A stretch of 64,000 nucleotides of DNA from Pseudomonas sp. MYb118. Its GTDB lineage: Bacteria; Pseudomonadota; Gammaproteobacteria; Pseudomonadales; Pseudomonadaceae. The position numbers and the translations under genes were made by a program. The stretch lies in NCBI RefSeq assembly GCF_040947875.1, contig NZ_JBFRXN010000004.1, positions 434,001 to 498,000 on the forward strand. Direction: 5' to 3'. Each line of letters opens with the position of its first letter. Position 1 is the stretch's first letter. A model generated the notes under the pieces. It did no database searches and was not told where the DNA came from. It worked only from the letters and a program-made list of their open reading frames with translations. Positions 44,660 to 53,716 of the stretch are shown here, piece by piece.

Positions 44660-45415
44660 ATGACTGAGGAGCGCGTCGAGCATCTGCTCGCCGAGGTACA
44701 GGACGAGTTTGGCGTGATTCGCGTGCTGGAAGTGGCCGATTACCGTTTTCTCGAGTTCGGTGAGGCCATCGAACAGAGCTGTGTATTCACCGCCGACCCG
44801 AGCTGGCTCGAATACGATTACACCCGGGCGATGCTGATCGGCGCGTTGTGCCATGAACAACCGGAAAGCGCGCTGTTCCTCGGGCTTGGGGCCGGCACCC
44901 TGACCCAGGCCTGCCTGAAGTTCCTGCCGCTGGAAGACGTCGAAGCCATCGAGCTGCGCCCGGACGTGCCGCGCCTGGCCATCGAATACCTGGGGCTGGA
45001 TGACGACCCGCGCCTGTACATCCGCGTCGGCGATGCCCTGGAGTTGCTGGAAACCGCCGAGCCTGCGGACCTGATTTTCGTTGACCTGTATACCGACGTC
45101 GGGCCGGGCGTCGGGCACCTGGCCTGGAGTTTCCTCGGTGACTGCCAGAAACGCCTCAATCCGGGCGGCTGGCTGGTGATCAACCAGTGGGCCACCGACG
45201 ATGGCAAGCCGCTGGGCGCGGCGCTGCTGCGCGGGCTGTATCACCGGCATTACTGGGAGCTGCCGGTGAAGGAGGGCAATGTGATCCTGATCGTACCGTC
45301 GGAGCTGGACCAGGCGCTGGACATGGACGGCCTGGTTGCCCGGGCCGAAGCGTTGGCGCCGCGGTTGGGGTATTCGTTGGAGTCGTTGATCAAGGCGATT
45401 CGGCCGGCTACATAA
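44660..45415 (+). CDS. Spermidine-synthase-like SAM-fold protein
   Basis: 251 residues, start ATG with GGGAGAC upstream. The Rossmann motif SALFLGLGAGTLTQACLKFL and acidic EAIELRPDVPRLAIEYL bind the nucleoside. RVGDALELLETAEPADLIFV and DLYTDVGPGVGHLAW replace the DSTDP catalytic segment of true spermidine synthases, so aminopropyl transfer is doubtful. Pseudomonas carries such paralogues besides speE. Single gene with a REP pair downstream. Confidence 0.8.
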   Translation: MTEERVEHLLAEVQDEFGVIRVLEVADYRFLEFGEAIEQSCVFTADPSWLEYDYTRAMLIGALCHEQPESALFLGLGAGTLTQACLKFLPLEDVEAIELRPDVPRLAIEYLGLDDDPRLYIRVGDALELLETAEPADLIFVDLYTDVGPGVGHLAWSFLGDCQKRLNPGGWLVINQWATDDGKPLGAALLRGLYHRHYWELPVKEGNVILIVPSELDQALDMDGLVARAEALAPRLGYSLESLIKAIRPAT

Positions 45416-45436
45416 GTGGGTGTCAGTTCTGGCCCT

Positions 45437-45507
45437 ATCGCGAGCGGGCTCGCTCCCACAGGGAAGGTGTTCACAATCCCAATGTGGGAGCGAGCCTGCT
45501 CGCGATG
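45437..45507. repeat. REP pair
   Basis: Inverse core at 45437-45461 and direct core at 45483-45507, tail to tail, between convergent genes. Confidence 0.88.
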
Positions 45508-45531
45508 GGGCCCAGAAGAACACCTAAAAAT

Positions 45532-46323
45532 CTAAACCCCCTTGAACACCCCATCCCGCCGCTCCACCATCGACCGCACCCCCTCCCGGGCATCCTCGCT
45601 TTCCAGCAGCTTCTTGGCCAACGCCGGCAACCCCTGCGCCGCCACCGTCTCACCCTCATAACGCGCCTGCCGCGCCGACATCAACGTCGCCTGCACCCCC
45701 AGCGGCGCCTGCCGTGCAATGCGTTGCGCCAATTCAATGGCGCGAGGCAACAGGTCTTCGCTGGCCATGACTTCCTGCACCAGCCCCAGGTGCAATGCTT
45801 CGTGCGCATCGAACTCGTCACCGGTCAAAAGCCAGCGCATGGCATTGCCCCAGCCCGCCACCTGATGCAGACGCAGGGTGGCACCGCCGAACGGGAAGAT
45901 CCCGCGCTGCACTTCTTTCTGGGCAAAGCGGGTGTTGCTCGCGCACAGGTTGATGTCGGCGGCCAGCATCAGCTCGATGCCGATGGTCAGGCAGTAGCCC
46001 TGCGCGGCGACGATCACCGGCTTGCTGACCCGGGGCCCGGCGAAAACGCCCCACGGGTCGCAGCCGCCGGGCGGTGCCTGCCAGCCCTTGGCCAGTTCGG
46101 CGCTGGCGCTGAGCAGGTCGAGGCCGGCGGTGAAGTGCTCGCCATGGCCGAATACCACCGCCACCCGCGCTTCGCGGTCGGCCTCGAGTTCGCCGTAGGC
46201 CAGGCTCAGTTCGTTGAGCAGATCGAGGTCGAAAGCGTTGCGCTTGGCCACCCGGTCGAGACCGATCAACAGGATGTGGCCTTGGCGTTCACGGGTGACG
46301 CGACTGCGGGCGGGCTGATTCAT
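45532..46323 (-). CDS. Crotonase / enoyl-CoA hydratase family protein
   Basis: 263 residues from the ATG at 46323, with GAGGAA 8 nt upstream; an ATG three codons earlier touches that site. GHGEHFTAGLDLLS and AQGYCLTIGIELMLAADINL build the oxyanion hole. At the usual catalytic position it reads QKEVQRGIFPFGGATLRLHQ, so one hydratase Glu is kept in EVQRGI. It acts on an unidentified acyl-CoA. Not linked to the liu genes. Confidence 0.87.
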   Translation of the reverse strand: MNQPARSRVTRERQGHILLIGLDRVAKRNAFDLDLLNELSLAYGELEADREARVAVVFGHGEHFTAGLDLLSASAELAKGWQAPPGGCDPWGVFAGPRVSKPVIVAAQGYCLTIGIELMLAADINLCASNTRFAQKEVQRGIFPFGGATLRLHQVAGWGNAMRWLLTGDEFDAHEALHLGLVQEVMASEDLLPRAIELAQRIARQAPLGVQATLMSARQARYEGETVAAQGLPALAKKLLESEDAREGVRSMVERRDGVFKGV

Positions 46324-46332
46324 GGGGCGCAT

Positions 46333-46740
46333 TCCTCGCTGGGGGATCCGGAACCCTGGGACGGCATTGCCTGGGTGAAACGTTTAAGCTCCAACACCAG
46401 CAGTGCTGGGCCTTTGAAAAGTAGACGCTCGTCCGATTCTGCGCAAAGGCCGTTGGCATAACGACGAATCCGTCAGTTTTCCGACAAATAATGCTCCCAT
46501 TCCGGGCGAATTCCGGTATAGTGCGCGCCGGCCTTTAACCGGGCCGCGTTTTGGTAGCGCACCTCGAACCAGCTTCGGCTGCACGTCCGCACTGCGGGCT
46601 CTACCCTGACGTTTCTTTTTTTCATTCATACGTTTTCGCAAATCCCCGCCGACAAAGCTGCCAGGGCGACTCTTGAGTCTCAACACGGCATGCGCAGCTT
46701 TGGAGCATGGGTCTTTGCGGATGCACTTAGAGGCAGACCC
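46333..46740. other. deaD promoter and long 5' leader
   Basis: About 400 bp without a gene. A promoter-like TATAGT (46516-46521) preceded by TTCCGG suggests an mRNA leader of roughly 215 nt. It contains a GGCC-rich hairpin near 46530-46550 and a T-rich stretch near 46613-46625. It ends in a perfect inverted repeat around the deaD start. Long structured leaders are usual in cold-shock genes. Confidence 0.6.
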
Positions 46741-46743
46741 ATG
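46706..46743 (+). promoter_or_regulatory. Start-codon-sequestering inverted repeat of deaD
   Basis: CATGGGTCT (46706-46714) and AGACCCATG (46735-46743) are perfect 9-bp arms; the second includes the deaD start codon (46741-46743). The 20-nt loop contains AGAGG, the Shine-Dalgarno sequence. Folding would hide the start codon. The in-frame upstream ATG at 46690 lies just before the hairpin. Confidence 0.6.
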
Positions 46744-48414
46744 ACCCAGGAAATCGGCGGCTTCGCCGCTCTTGAACTTCATCCCAATATTGTCGCTGCA
46801 GTAGTCGCTACCGGCTATGAAGAGCCTTCGGCCATTCAGCAGCAGTCGATCCCGATCATCCTCGCCGGTCACGATATGATTGGTCAGGCGCAAACCGGTA
46901 CCGGTAAAACCGCCGCTTTCGCCCTGCCTATCCTGCACCGCATTGATCCGTCCAAGCGCGAGCCGCAAGCTCTGATCCTGGCCCCAACTCGTGAGTTGGC
47001 GCTGCAAGTTGCAACCGCTTTCGAAACCTACGCCAAGCAAATGCCGGGCGTAACTGTTGTGGCTGTCTACGGCGGCGCGCCGATGGGCCCACAATTGAAA
47101 GCAATCCGTAATGGCGCACAGATCGTTGTCGCCACTCCGGGCCGTCTGTGCGACCACCTGCGTCGCGACGAAAAAGTGCTGCAGACCGTGAACCACCTGG
47201 TCCTCGACGAAGCAGACGAAATGCTCAAGCTGGGCTTCATGGACGACCTGGAAGTCATCTTCAAGGCCATGCCGGAAACCCGTCAGACCGTATTGTTCTC
47301 GGCTACTTTGCCGCAGTCGATCCGTGCCATCGCCGAGCGTCACCTGCGCGATCCGAAGCACGTGAAGATCCAGAGCAAGACCCAGACCGTCACCGCGATC
47401 GAACAGGCTCACCTGCTGGTTCACGCCGACCAGAAGACTTCTGCCGTTCTCAGCCTGCTGGAAGTGGAAGACTTCGACGCGCTGATCATGTTCGTGCGCA
47501 CCAAGCAAGCCACCCTGGACCTGGCCAGCGCGCTGGAAGCCAAAGGCTACAAAGCCGCTGCGCTGAACGGTGACATTGCCCAGAACCAGCGTGAGCGCGT
47601 GATCGACTCCCTCAAGGATGGCCGCCTGGACATCGTTGTGGCGACCGACGTTGCCGCTCGTGGCCTGGACGTTCCGCGCATCACCCACGTGTTCAACGTG
47701 GACATGCCGTACGATCCGGAATCCTACGTTCACCGTATCGGCCGTACCGGCCGTGCCGGTCGCGAAGGCCGTGCGCTGCTGCTGGTGACTCCACGTGAGC
47801 GCCGCATGCTGCAAGTGATCGAGCGTGTGACCGGTCAGAAGGTTGCCGAGGTTCGCCTGCCGGACGCTCAAGCCGTTCTCGATGCCCGCATCAAGAAACT
47901 GACCAACAGCCTGTCGCCGCTGGTGGCTGACGCCGAATCGACCCACGGTGATCTGCTCGATCGCCTGACCGCCGACATCGGTTGCAGCCCGCGTGCCCTG
48001 GCCGCGGCCCTGCTGCGCAAGGCTACCAACGGTCAAGCACTGAACCTGGCCGCTATCGAGAAAGAGCGTCCGCTGGTACCGAACAACACCCCGCGTGGTG
48101 ATCGTCCAGAGCGTTCCGGTGACCGTCCTGAGCGTGGTGACCGCGAGCGTCGCGCACCGATGCCGCTGGCCGAAGGTCGTGCTCGTTGCCGTACCGCGCT
48201 GGGCGCGCGTGACGGTATCGCCGCGAAGAACCTGCTGGGCGCCATCCTCAACGAAGGTGGCCTGGCGCGTGAAGCCATCGGTCGCATCCAGGTGCGTGAC
48301 AGCTTCAGCCTCGTCGAGCTGCCGGAAGATGGTCTGGAGAAGTTGCTGACCAAGCTGAAGGACACCCGCGTGGCTGGCAAGCAGTTGAAGCTGCGTCGCT
48401 ACCGCGAAGATTGA
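46741..48414 (+). CDS. deaD: DEAD-box RNA helicase DeaD/CsdA
   Basis: 557 residues from the ATG at 46741, with AGAGG upstream; the frame is open to 46690. Q motif near residue 9-35 (GFAALELHPNI, then EEPSAIQQQSIP), Walker A AQTGTGKT (50-57), PTRELALQ, DEAD at 156-159, SAT in LFSATLPQS, ATDVAARGLDVPRI and HRIGRTGRAGREG from 331. The C-terminal tail has an Arg/Asp/Glu-rich linker and a DbpA-like RNA-binding fold. It unwinds RNA duplexes in ribosome assembly and mRNA decay at low temperature. Confidence 0.95.
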   Translation: MTQEIGGFAALELHPNIVAAVVATGYEEPSAIQQQSIPIILAGHDMIGQAQTGTGKTAAFALPILHRIDPSKREPQALILAPTRELALQVATAFETYAKQMPGVTVVAVYGGAPMGPQLKAIRNGAQIVVATPGRLCDHLRRDEKVLQTVNHLVLDEADEMLKLGFMDDLEVIFKAMPETRQTVLFSATLPQSIRAIAERHLRDPKHVKIQSKTQTVTAIEQAHLLVHADQKTSAVLSLLEVEDFDALIMFVRTKQATLDLASALEAKGYKAAALNGDIAQNQRERVIDSLKDGRLDIVVATDVAARGLDVPRITHVFNVDMPYDPESYVHRIGRTGRAGREGRALLLVTPRERRMLQVIERVTGQKVAEVRLPDAQAVLDARIKKLTNSLSPLVADAESTHGDLLDRLTADIGCSPRALAAALLRKATNGQALNLAAIEKERPLVPNNTPRGDRPERSGDRPERGDRERRAPMPLAEGRARCRTALGARDGIAAKNLLGAILNEGGLAREAIGRIQVRDSFSLVELPEDGLEKLLTKLKDTRVAGKQLKLRRYRED

Positions 48415-48443
48415 TCCGCCCCTGGACTGATTGATCGAAAAAA

Positions 48444-48472
48444 ATCCCCGACTGGTTCGGGGATTTTTTTTG
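48444..48472 (+). terminator. Terminator of deaD
   Basis: ATCCCCG-ACTGGTT-CGGGGAT followed by eight T. Confidence 0.92.
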
Positions 48473-48499
48473 CCTGTATTTCGAGATTGACCCATCCCC

Positions 48500-48600
48500 T
48501 GTAGGAGCGAGCTTGCTCGCGATGGAGGCTCAGACACCGCTGGGTGTCAGGCCGACAGCGTCATCGTTGACGACCATCGCGAGCAAGCTCGCTCCTACAG
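48500..48600. repeat. REPIN between deaD and the MscS gene
   Basis: Direct core at 48500-48524 and inverse core at 48574-48600; GTCATCGTTGACGAC in the spacer also occurs in the REPIN near liuE, so whole elements are related. Confidence 0.9.
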
Positions 48601-48608
48601 GTTTAGTG

Positions 48609-50766
48609 TTATTCGGTGGCCTGACCGCCCCCCGCCGTCACCACCTGCACAGTCATGCGCGGCATCGCCAGGTCGAGCCCGGCTTCGTCCAGATGGCGCT
48701 TGAGCGACAGGTTGAAGGCGCGGGACACCTCCCATTGCTTGATCGGCGCGGTCTTGAAGCGCGCCCGCAGGATCGCGTTGCCCGACTCGAAACTCTCCAC
48801 GCCCTGGATCTCCAGCGGCGACCAGATGTTGCGCCGTTGCAGCGGGTCGGTACGCATCTTCTGGCCGACGTCGCGCATCAGCTTGATGGCGTTGTCGATG
48901 TCCATGTTGGCGGGGATCGCCACGCGGAAGATCGCGTAGCCGAACTCGCGCGAGTAGTTCTTGATGCTCTTGATTTCGCTGAACGGGATGGTGTGGACGA
49001 TGCCGTCGATGTCCCGCAGGCGCACGGTGCGGATGGTCAGGCCTTCGACGGTGCCCAGGTGGCCGCCGACATCCACGTAGTCGTCGATGGCCAGGGAGTC
49101 CTCGATGATGATGAACAGCCCGGTGATCAGGTCGGCGACCAGCGACTGCGCGCCAAAACCGATGGCCAGGCCGATCACGCCGGCACCGGCCAACAGTGGC
49201 GTGACGTTCATGCCCATGTTCGCCAGCGCGACGATCAGCGCCACGATGAAAATCGCCACGAACAGCACGTTGCGGATCAGCGGCATCATCGTTTGCGCGC
49301 GGGCATTGGCCAGGCCCTTGCGCGAGCGAGTCAGGGCGTGGTGCACGGCGGTGTCGCTGAGGATCCAGATCAGCCAGGCAAAGATCAGCGTGCCGCCGAG
49401 GCTGAATAGCTTGACGCTGACTTCATGGCCGTCGCCCTCGGTGAATGCGATCAGCGACATGCCCCAGACCCGCAGGCCGAGTTCGATGAACGCCAGCCAC
49501 ACCAGCAGATGCGCGAGGGTGTAGAAAAACCCCTTCAAGCGCTCGGAGTACAGCGCGTGACGCTTCACCCCCCGTTGCGGTTTCTGCGCGTGACGGCGCA
49601 CCAGCCCGTTGATGACCATGCACAGCACCAGCAGCACGGTGCAAATCAGCGACTGGCGCAGGGCGGTGCTGGTGTCGCCGGCGGAAAGGAAGGTGGCGAA
49701 CAGTGAGATGGCCACCAGCACCAGCGCGGGTACATACCAGAAGGTGCCGAGGATATTCAATGGTGTCGCTGAGGGCGCGACGAGTCAGGCGCCGGGACAG
49801 CGGCTGGTTGCGGATCAGGTGGGCGATGGGGCGCCGGAAGCGCAGGATGAACAGCCCGGTGGACAGGGCGGCCAGCACATTGGCCACGGTGGCGGCGGTA
49901 TGCGCCAGGTGGCTGCCGAGGCTGGTGACCAGTCGCGGATCGTTCAGGGCTTCGCCGAATGCGGCAAAACTGCCGATCAGCCACAAGGGACGGAAGGCCT
50001 GGTGGCGCAGGATGTACAGGGCGCGGTGCCGGTGGGGGCCGTCCAGCAGGGAAAAGGCGATGACGCAGATCGCTGAGAAGCAGGTGCCGACCACCAGCGC
50101 GTAAGCCAGCACCATGGCCAGGCTTTTGCCCAGCGACGAGGGCAGCGCGTAACTCATGTATACGGTGATCACCAGGGCGATCAGCCAGGGCCCGAGTTTG
50201 CGCAGGGCAAAACGCAGCAGGTCGAAGGCCCTGGGGTGTTGCGGCAGCTCCTCGGTCAGGCCGAAACGCATGCGTACCCGGTGGCTCAGCCAGATCAGCG
50301 CCGCGGCGAGCAGGCTCCAGAGCGCCAGGATCATGGCGAAGGCGAAGATGATCGGCAGCCATTCGTTGGCCGGCAGTATCAGGCTGTCCAGTTCGTCCTG
50401 AGCCAGGGAGAACTCACGGGTCCAGCGGGTGATCGGGCTGTCGGCGCCGGCAAACTGCTTCTCGAAGCGGCTCAGCGTGCCGCCGATCAGGCCGAGCACG
50501 CCTTCTTCGGCGGCCGGTTGGGCCTTTTTGGTGGCATCGCGCAGCTTCTTCAGGTCGGCCAGCAGTTTGCTGCGTTGCTGGTCGTTCTCCAGCGATTTGA
50601 TGACTTCGTCCAGGGACTGGCCGAGGGGCTCCTGCGCCTCGGGCTGGGTGCTCGCCGAGTTGTTCAGCAGGCTCGGCAGGCCGACAGCCTGGGCCGGCGT
50701 GATCGGCAGCAATGCCAGCAGGCAGACAAGAAACAGGCAGGGCAGGGCAAGCAGGCGAGCGAACAC
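48609..50766 (-). pseudogene. MscS-family mechanosensitive channel gene with a frameshift
   Basis: The N-terminal half reads in one frame from 50766: signal peptide (LALPCLFLVCLLALLPITPAQA), a periplasmic helical domain, then membrane helices as far as RRLTRRALSDTI near 49765. The sequence then makes sense only in another frame, from NILGTFWYVPALVLV (49757 down) to 48609, with further helices and the MscS core (LLAGAGVIGLAIGFGAQSLV, DYVDVGGHLGTVEGLTIRTV). The original frame becomes Arg/His/Pro-rich nonsense. One extra base around 49758-49768 would explain it. Either a real inactivating mutation or a sequencing error. Confidence 0.82.
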
Positions 50767-50843
50767 GGGGCGGTCAACCTTGATAGAAGCAGATCGACCG
50801 AGTGTACGAGCCCGCCAAAGTCAATGCGAGCCAGGGGGCGGAT

Positions 50844-51020
50844 TTATTCGTTGAGTTTGGCGAGGATCTTGAAGACCACGGTGGCGAGGATCGTCAGCAT
50901 GCCGATCCACATGGCCAGCACACCGGCATTCTTGTCACGGAAGTTGAAGCCGACGGCCAGCAGGATCATCCCGGCGAGAATCGGAATCAGCATGGCGTGG
51001 AACGAGGACAACGAGATCAT
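50844..51020 (-). CDS. Small two-helix membrane protein
   Basis: 58 residues from the ATG at 51020: MISLSSFHAML, one hydrophobic helix (LIPILAGMILLAVGFNF), a short polar loop (RDKNAG), and a second helix (VLAMWIGMLTILATVVFKIL), then AKLNE. I recall similar small proteins in Pseudomonas, function unknown. The same strand as the MscS gene, 78 bp upstream of its start. Confidence 0.65.
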   Translation of the reverse strand: MISLSSFHAMLIPILAGMILLAVGFNFRDKNAGVLAMWIGMLTILATVVFKILAKLNE

Positions 51021-51087
51021 GGAGGACTGCCTTGTCGTGGGTGATATGAAAAGTCTAGGCGGGTTTCGTGCCACTGATCATGAAACC

Positions 51088-51175
51088 TGTGGGAGCGAGC
51101 CTGCTCGCGATTGCGTTGTCACGTCCAACACTGGGCTGACTGACACACTGCATCGCGAGCAGGCTCGCTCCCACA
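51088..51175. repeat. REPIN
   Basis: Direct core GTGGGAGCGAGCCTGCTCG at 51088-51111 and its inverse at 51151-51175, between the small membrane gene and the aminopeptidase gene. Confidence 0.9.
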
Positions 51176-51200
51176 AGGGTGGGGGGAGGGGGTTGCCGAG

Positions 51201-52490
51201 TTACGGCAACTCCTGACTCGCATAAAACGCGCTCAACACCTTCACCAGATGCGCCAGGTCGTGGCTGCCGCACAGCTCGCGGATCGAGTGCATGGCGAAC
51301 GTCGGCAGGCCGATGTCCACGGTGCGCACGCCCAGGTGGCTGGCGGTGATCGGGCCGATGGTCGAGCCGCAACCCATGTCGCTGCGCACCACGAAGCTTT
51401 GTACCGGCACTTCCTCGGCCATGCACAGGTGGCGGAAGAACCCGGCGGTTTCGCTGTTGGTGGCGTAGCGCTGGTTGCTGTTGACCTTGATCACCGGGCC
51501 GGCGTTGAGTTTCGGGCCGTGGTTGGCGTCGTGCTTGTCGGCGTAGTTGGGGTGCACACCGTGGGCGTTGTCGGCCGACACCAGCAGCGACTTCTGGATG
51601 GTGCGTACGAATTCGTCACCTTCAGGCAGCAGGCGGCGCAGGGTCTGTTCGAGCATCGGCCCGTCGGCGCCACAGGCGGAGCAGGAACCGACCTCTTCGT
51701 GGTCGTTGCACACCAGCACGCAGGTTTCTTCGCTGTCGGCGTTCAGCAGGGCCTGCAGGCCGGCGTAGCACGACAGCAGGTTGTCCAGGCGCGCGCCGGC
51801 GATGAAGTCGCCATTGAGGCCGATGACCGCTGCGCTCTGGGTGTCGTAGAAACTCAGCTCGTAGTCGAGCACCACGTCGGCGTTCAGGCCGTGCTCCAGC
51901 GCCAGCTGGTTGGTGAGCACGGCGCGGAAGTCCACGCGCTCGTCACCGGCAAATTGCGCGAGCACCGGTGGCAGCTCGGTCTGGGCGTTGATGGCCCAGC
52001 CCATGTTGGCTTCACGGTTGAGGTGAATGGCCAGGTTGGGAATGATCGCGATCGGTGCCTTGAAGTCGATCAACTGGCTCTCGACCTTGCCGTCGCGGCG
52101 GAAGGTCACGCGGCCGGCCAGGGACAGGTCGCGGTCGAACCACGGCGCCAGCAGCGCGCCGCCGTAGACTTCGACGCCCAGTTGCCAGAAACCCTGGCGT
52201 TGCAGCTCCGGCTGCGGCTTGACCCGCAGGCACGGGCTGTCGGTGTGCGCGCCGACCATGCGAATACCGCCGTGCAACGCCGAATGACGGCCCATCTTGA
52301 TGGCAACGATCGAGGAGTCATTGCGGGTGACGTAGTAACGGCCGTTGGCTTCGGTGTTCCAGGGCTCGCGCTCGTCGAGGCGCTGATAGCCCGCCGCCTC
52401 CAGGCGCTTCACGAGGCTGGCAGTGGCATGAAAGGGGGTAGGGGAGGCCTTGAGGAAGTCGATCAGGCCTTGGTTCAACTCTTCGCGCAT
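51201..52490 (-). CDS. apeB: M18 family aminopeptidase
   Basis: 429 residues from MREELNQGL at 52490, with GAGC upstream. The binuclear zinc peptidase motifs of the M18 family: [13 protein letters not shown] (first His and Asp), [11 protein letters not shown] (Glu-Glu pair) and [15 protein letters not shown], plus the C-terminal [12 protein letters not shown]. It removes N-terminal acidic or neutral residues from peptides in the cytoplasm, probably as a large oligomer. Symbol apeB/pepC is used in Pseudomonas for this family. Confidence 0.92.
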   Translation of the reverse strand: MREELNQGLIDFLKASPTPFHATASLVKRLEAAGYQRLDEREPWNTEANGRYYVTRNDSSIVAIKMGRHSALHGGIRMVGAHTDSPCLRVKPQPELQRQGFWQLGVEVYGGALLAPWFDRDLSLAGRVTFRRDGKVESQLIDFKAPIAIIPNLAIHLNREANMGWAINAQTELPPVLAQFAGDERVDFRAVLTNQLALEHGLNADVVLDYELSFYDTQSAAVIGLNGDFIAGARLDNLLSCYAGLQALLNADSEETCVLVCNDHEEVGSCSACGADGPMLEQTLRRLLPEGDEFVRTIQKSLLVSADNAHGVHPNYADKHDANHGPKLNAGPVIKVNSNQRYATNSETAGFFRHLCMAEEVPVQSFVVRSDMGCGSTIGPITASHLGVRTVDIGLPTFAMHSIRELCGSHDLAHLVKVLSAFYASQELP

Positions 52491-52574
52491 AAGTAGCTCC
52501 AGACAGCAATGGCGCCAGTTTAACGTATTGCCTAAGGGGATGGGCGCGATCTTGAGTCCGCAGCGACCCCTCAC

Positions 52575-52663
52575 TGTGGGAGCGAGCCTGCTCGCGATGG
52601 CGGTGTGTCAGGCGACACTTCAGCGACCGGCAGAATCATCGCGAGCAGGCTCGCTCCCACAGG
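52575..52663. repeat. REPIN between aminopeptidase and pseudouridine synthase genes
   Basis: Direct core at 52575-52599 and inverse core at 52637-52663. It lies upstream of the aminopeptidase start. Confidence 0.9.
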
Positions 52664-52693
52664 ATGTGTATCCCACAGATCCTGCTTCAGGCG

Positions 52694-53329
52694 TCAGAAC
52701 GGTGCCGGGCACTCGAAGCGCAGGCGCTCCCCGGTCTGGGGGTGGGTGAAGCTGAGCATGCTGGCGTGCAGGCACAGCCGTGGCCAGGCGGCCAGGGCCT
52801 GTTCGTGGGCGTACAGCCCGTCCCCCAGCAGTGGGTGACCGATGGAGAGCATGTGCACGCGCAGCTGGTGCGAGCGCCCGGTGATGGGGGTCAGCTCGAC
52901 GCGACACCAGTCGCCGCAGCGCTCCAGCACCCGCCAGAAGGTCAGGGCGTGTTTGCCCTGCTCGTGGTCCACCACGTGGCGCGGTTTGGTCGGTGGGTCG
53001 TAGCGCAGGGGCAGGTCGATGCTGCCGCTGTCCAGTTCCGGTTGGCCCCAGCACAGTGCGGTGTAGGCCTTTTCGGTTTCGCGGTCGTGAAACTGCCGGG
53101 ACAGCTCGCGATGGGTGTCCGCATCGCGGGCCAGCAGGATGATGCCCGAGGTTTCCCAGTCCAGGCGATGGACGATGCGGGCTTCGGGGTAACCGTTTTC
53201 CTGCAGGCGGGTGATCAGGCAGTCCTTGTTGTCATCGGCCCGGCCGGGCACGGAAAGCAGCAGGGTCGGTTTATCCACCACCAATACGGCGGCGTCCTGA
53301 TGGATGATGCGGATGTTGGACAGCGGCAT
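52694..53329 (-). CDS. RluA family RNA pseudouridine synthase
   Basis: 211 residues from the ATG at 53329; frame open upstream into a REP. Motif II HRLDWETSG contains the catalytic Asp57; CLITRLQENGYPEARIVHRL precedes it, and GRSHQLRVHMLSIGHPLLGD is motif III. There is no N-terminal S4 domain, which fits the short RluA branch (dual 23S rRNA/tRNA specificity in E. coli RluA). The target is not certain, so no symbol is given. It follows minE on the same strand, with a hairpin REP between. Confidence 0.9.
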   Translation of the reverse strand: MPLSNIRIIHQDAAVLVVDKPTLLLSVPGRADDNKDCLITRLQENGYPEARIVHRLDWETSGIILLARDADTHRELSRQFHDRETEKAYTALCWGQPELDSGSIDLPLRYDPPTKPRHVVDHEQGKHALTFWRVLERCGDWCRVELTPITGRSHQLRVHMLSIGHPLLGDGLYAHEQALAAWPRLCLHASMLSFTHPQTGERLRFECPAPF

Positions 53330-53382
53330 TAAAACAGTCTCGTAACAAACGCCAACGGCGGCGCAGGTTTTCGAAGCTTCCT

Positions 53383-53411
53383 TTGTGGGAGCGAGCAGGC
53401 TCGCTCCCACA
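53383..53411. repeat. Fused REP palindrome
   Basis: TGTGGGAGCGAGCAGGCTCG continues as CTCCCACAT: two inverted cores directly joined with a minimal loop, a near-perfect hairpin of about 12 bp. It could act as terminator or mRNA stabiliser between minE and the synthase gene. Confidence 0.85.
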
Positions 53412-53458
53412 TGAAAAGCCCGAAAAGCCTGCGCCGCCGTGGCTCCAGCCGGATCGAC

Positions 53459-53713
53459 TCAGCGATCTGGCAGGGTGATATTGAGTTCCAGAATCGAGCA
53501 GCTACCCTGGTTTTCCAAGGCGACATGCACGTCATCGGACCCGATATTGACGTACTTGCGGATCACCTCCACCAGCTCCTTCTGCAAGGCGGGCAGGTAG
53601 TCCGGGGTGCTGCGTTGGCCGCGTTCGTGCGCCACGATGATCTGTAGACGCTCTTTCGCTACCGACGCGGTGCTTTGCTTTTTGTTGGCACGAAAGAAGT
53701 CAAATAGGTTCAT
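53459..53713 (-). CDS. minE: Cell division topological specificity factor MinE
   Basis: 84 residues. The N-terminal amphipathic part ([20 protein letters not shown]) and the MinD-activating helix ([17 protein letters not shown]) precede the C-terminal dimer domain ([18 protein letters not shown]). It releases MinD from the membrane and drives Min oscillation. Three bp after minD. Confidence 0.96.
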   Translation of the reverse strand: MNLFDFFRANKKQSTASVAKERLQIIVAHERGQRSTPDYLPALQKELVEVIRKYVNIGSDDVHVALENQGSCSILELNITLPDR

Positions 53714-53716
53714 TGT

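Noticed and set aside
46384..48537. 717-codon minus-strand ORF opposite deaD
   Set aside because: Antisense to a full DEAD-box helicase with all motifs; low-complexity Gln/His/Val composition.
48609..50766. The two MscS frames as two separate genes
   Set aside because: The first frame beyond 49765 is nonsense and the second has no own start signal; together they give one normal-length channel.
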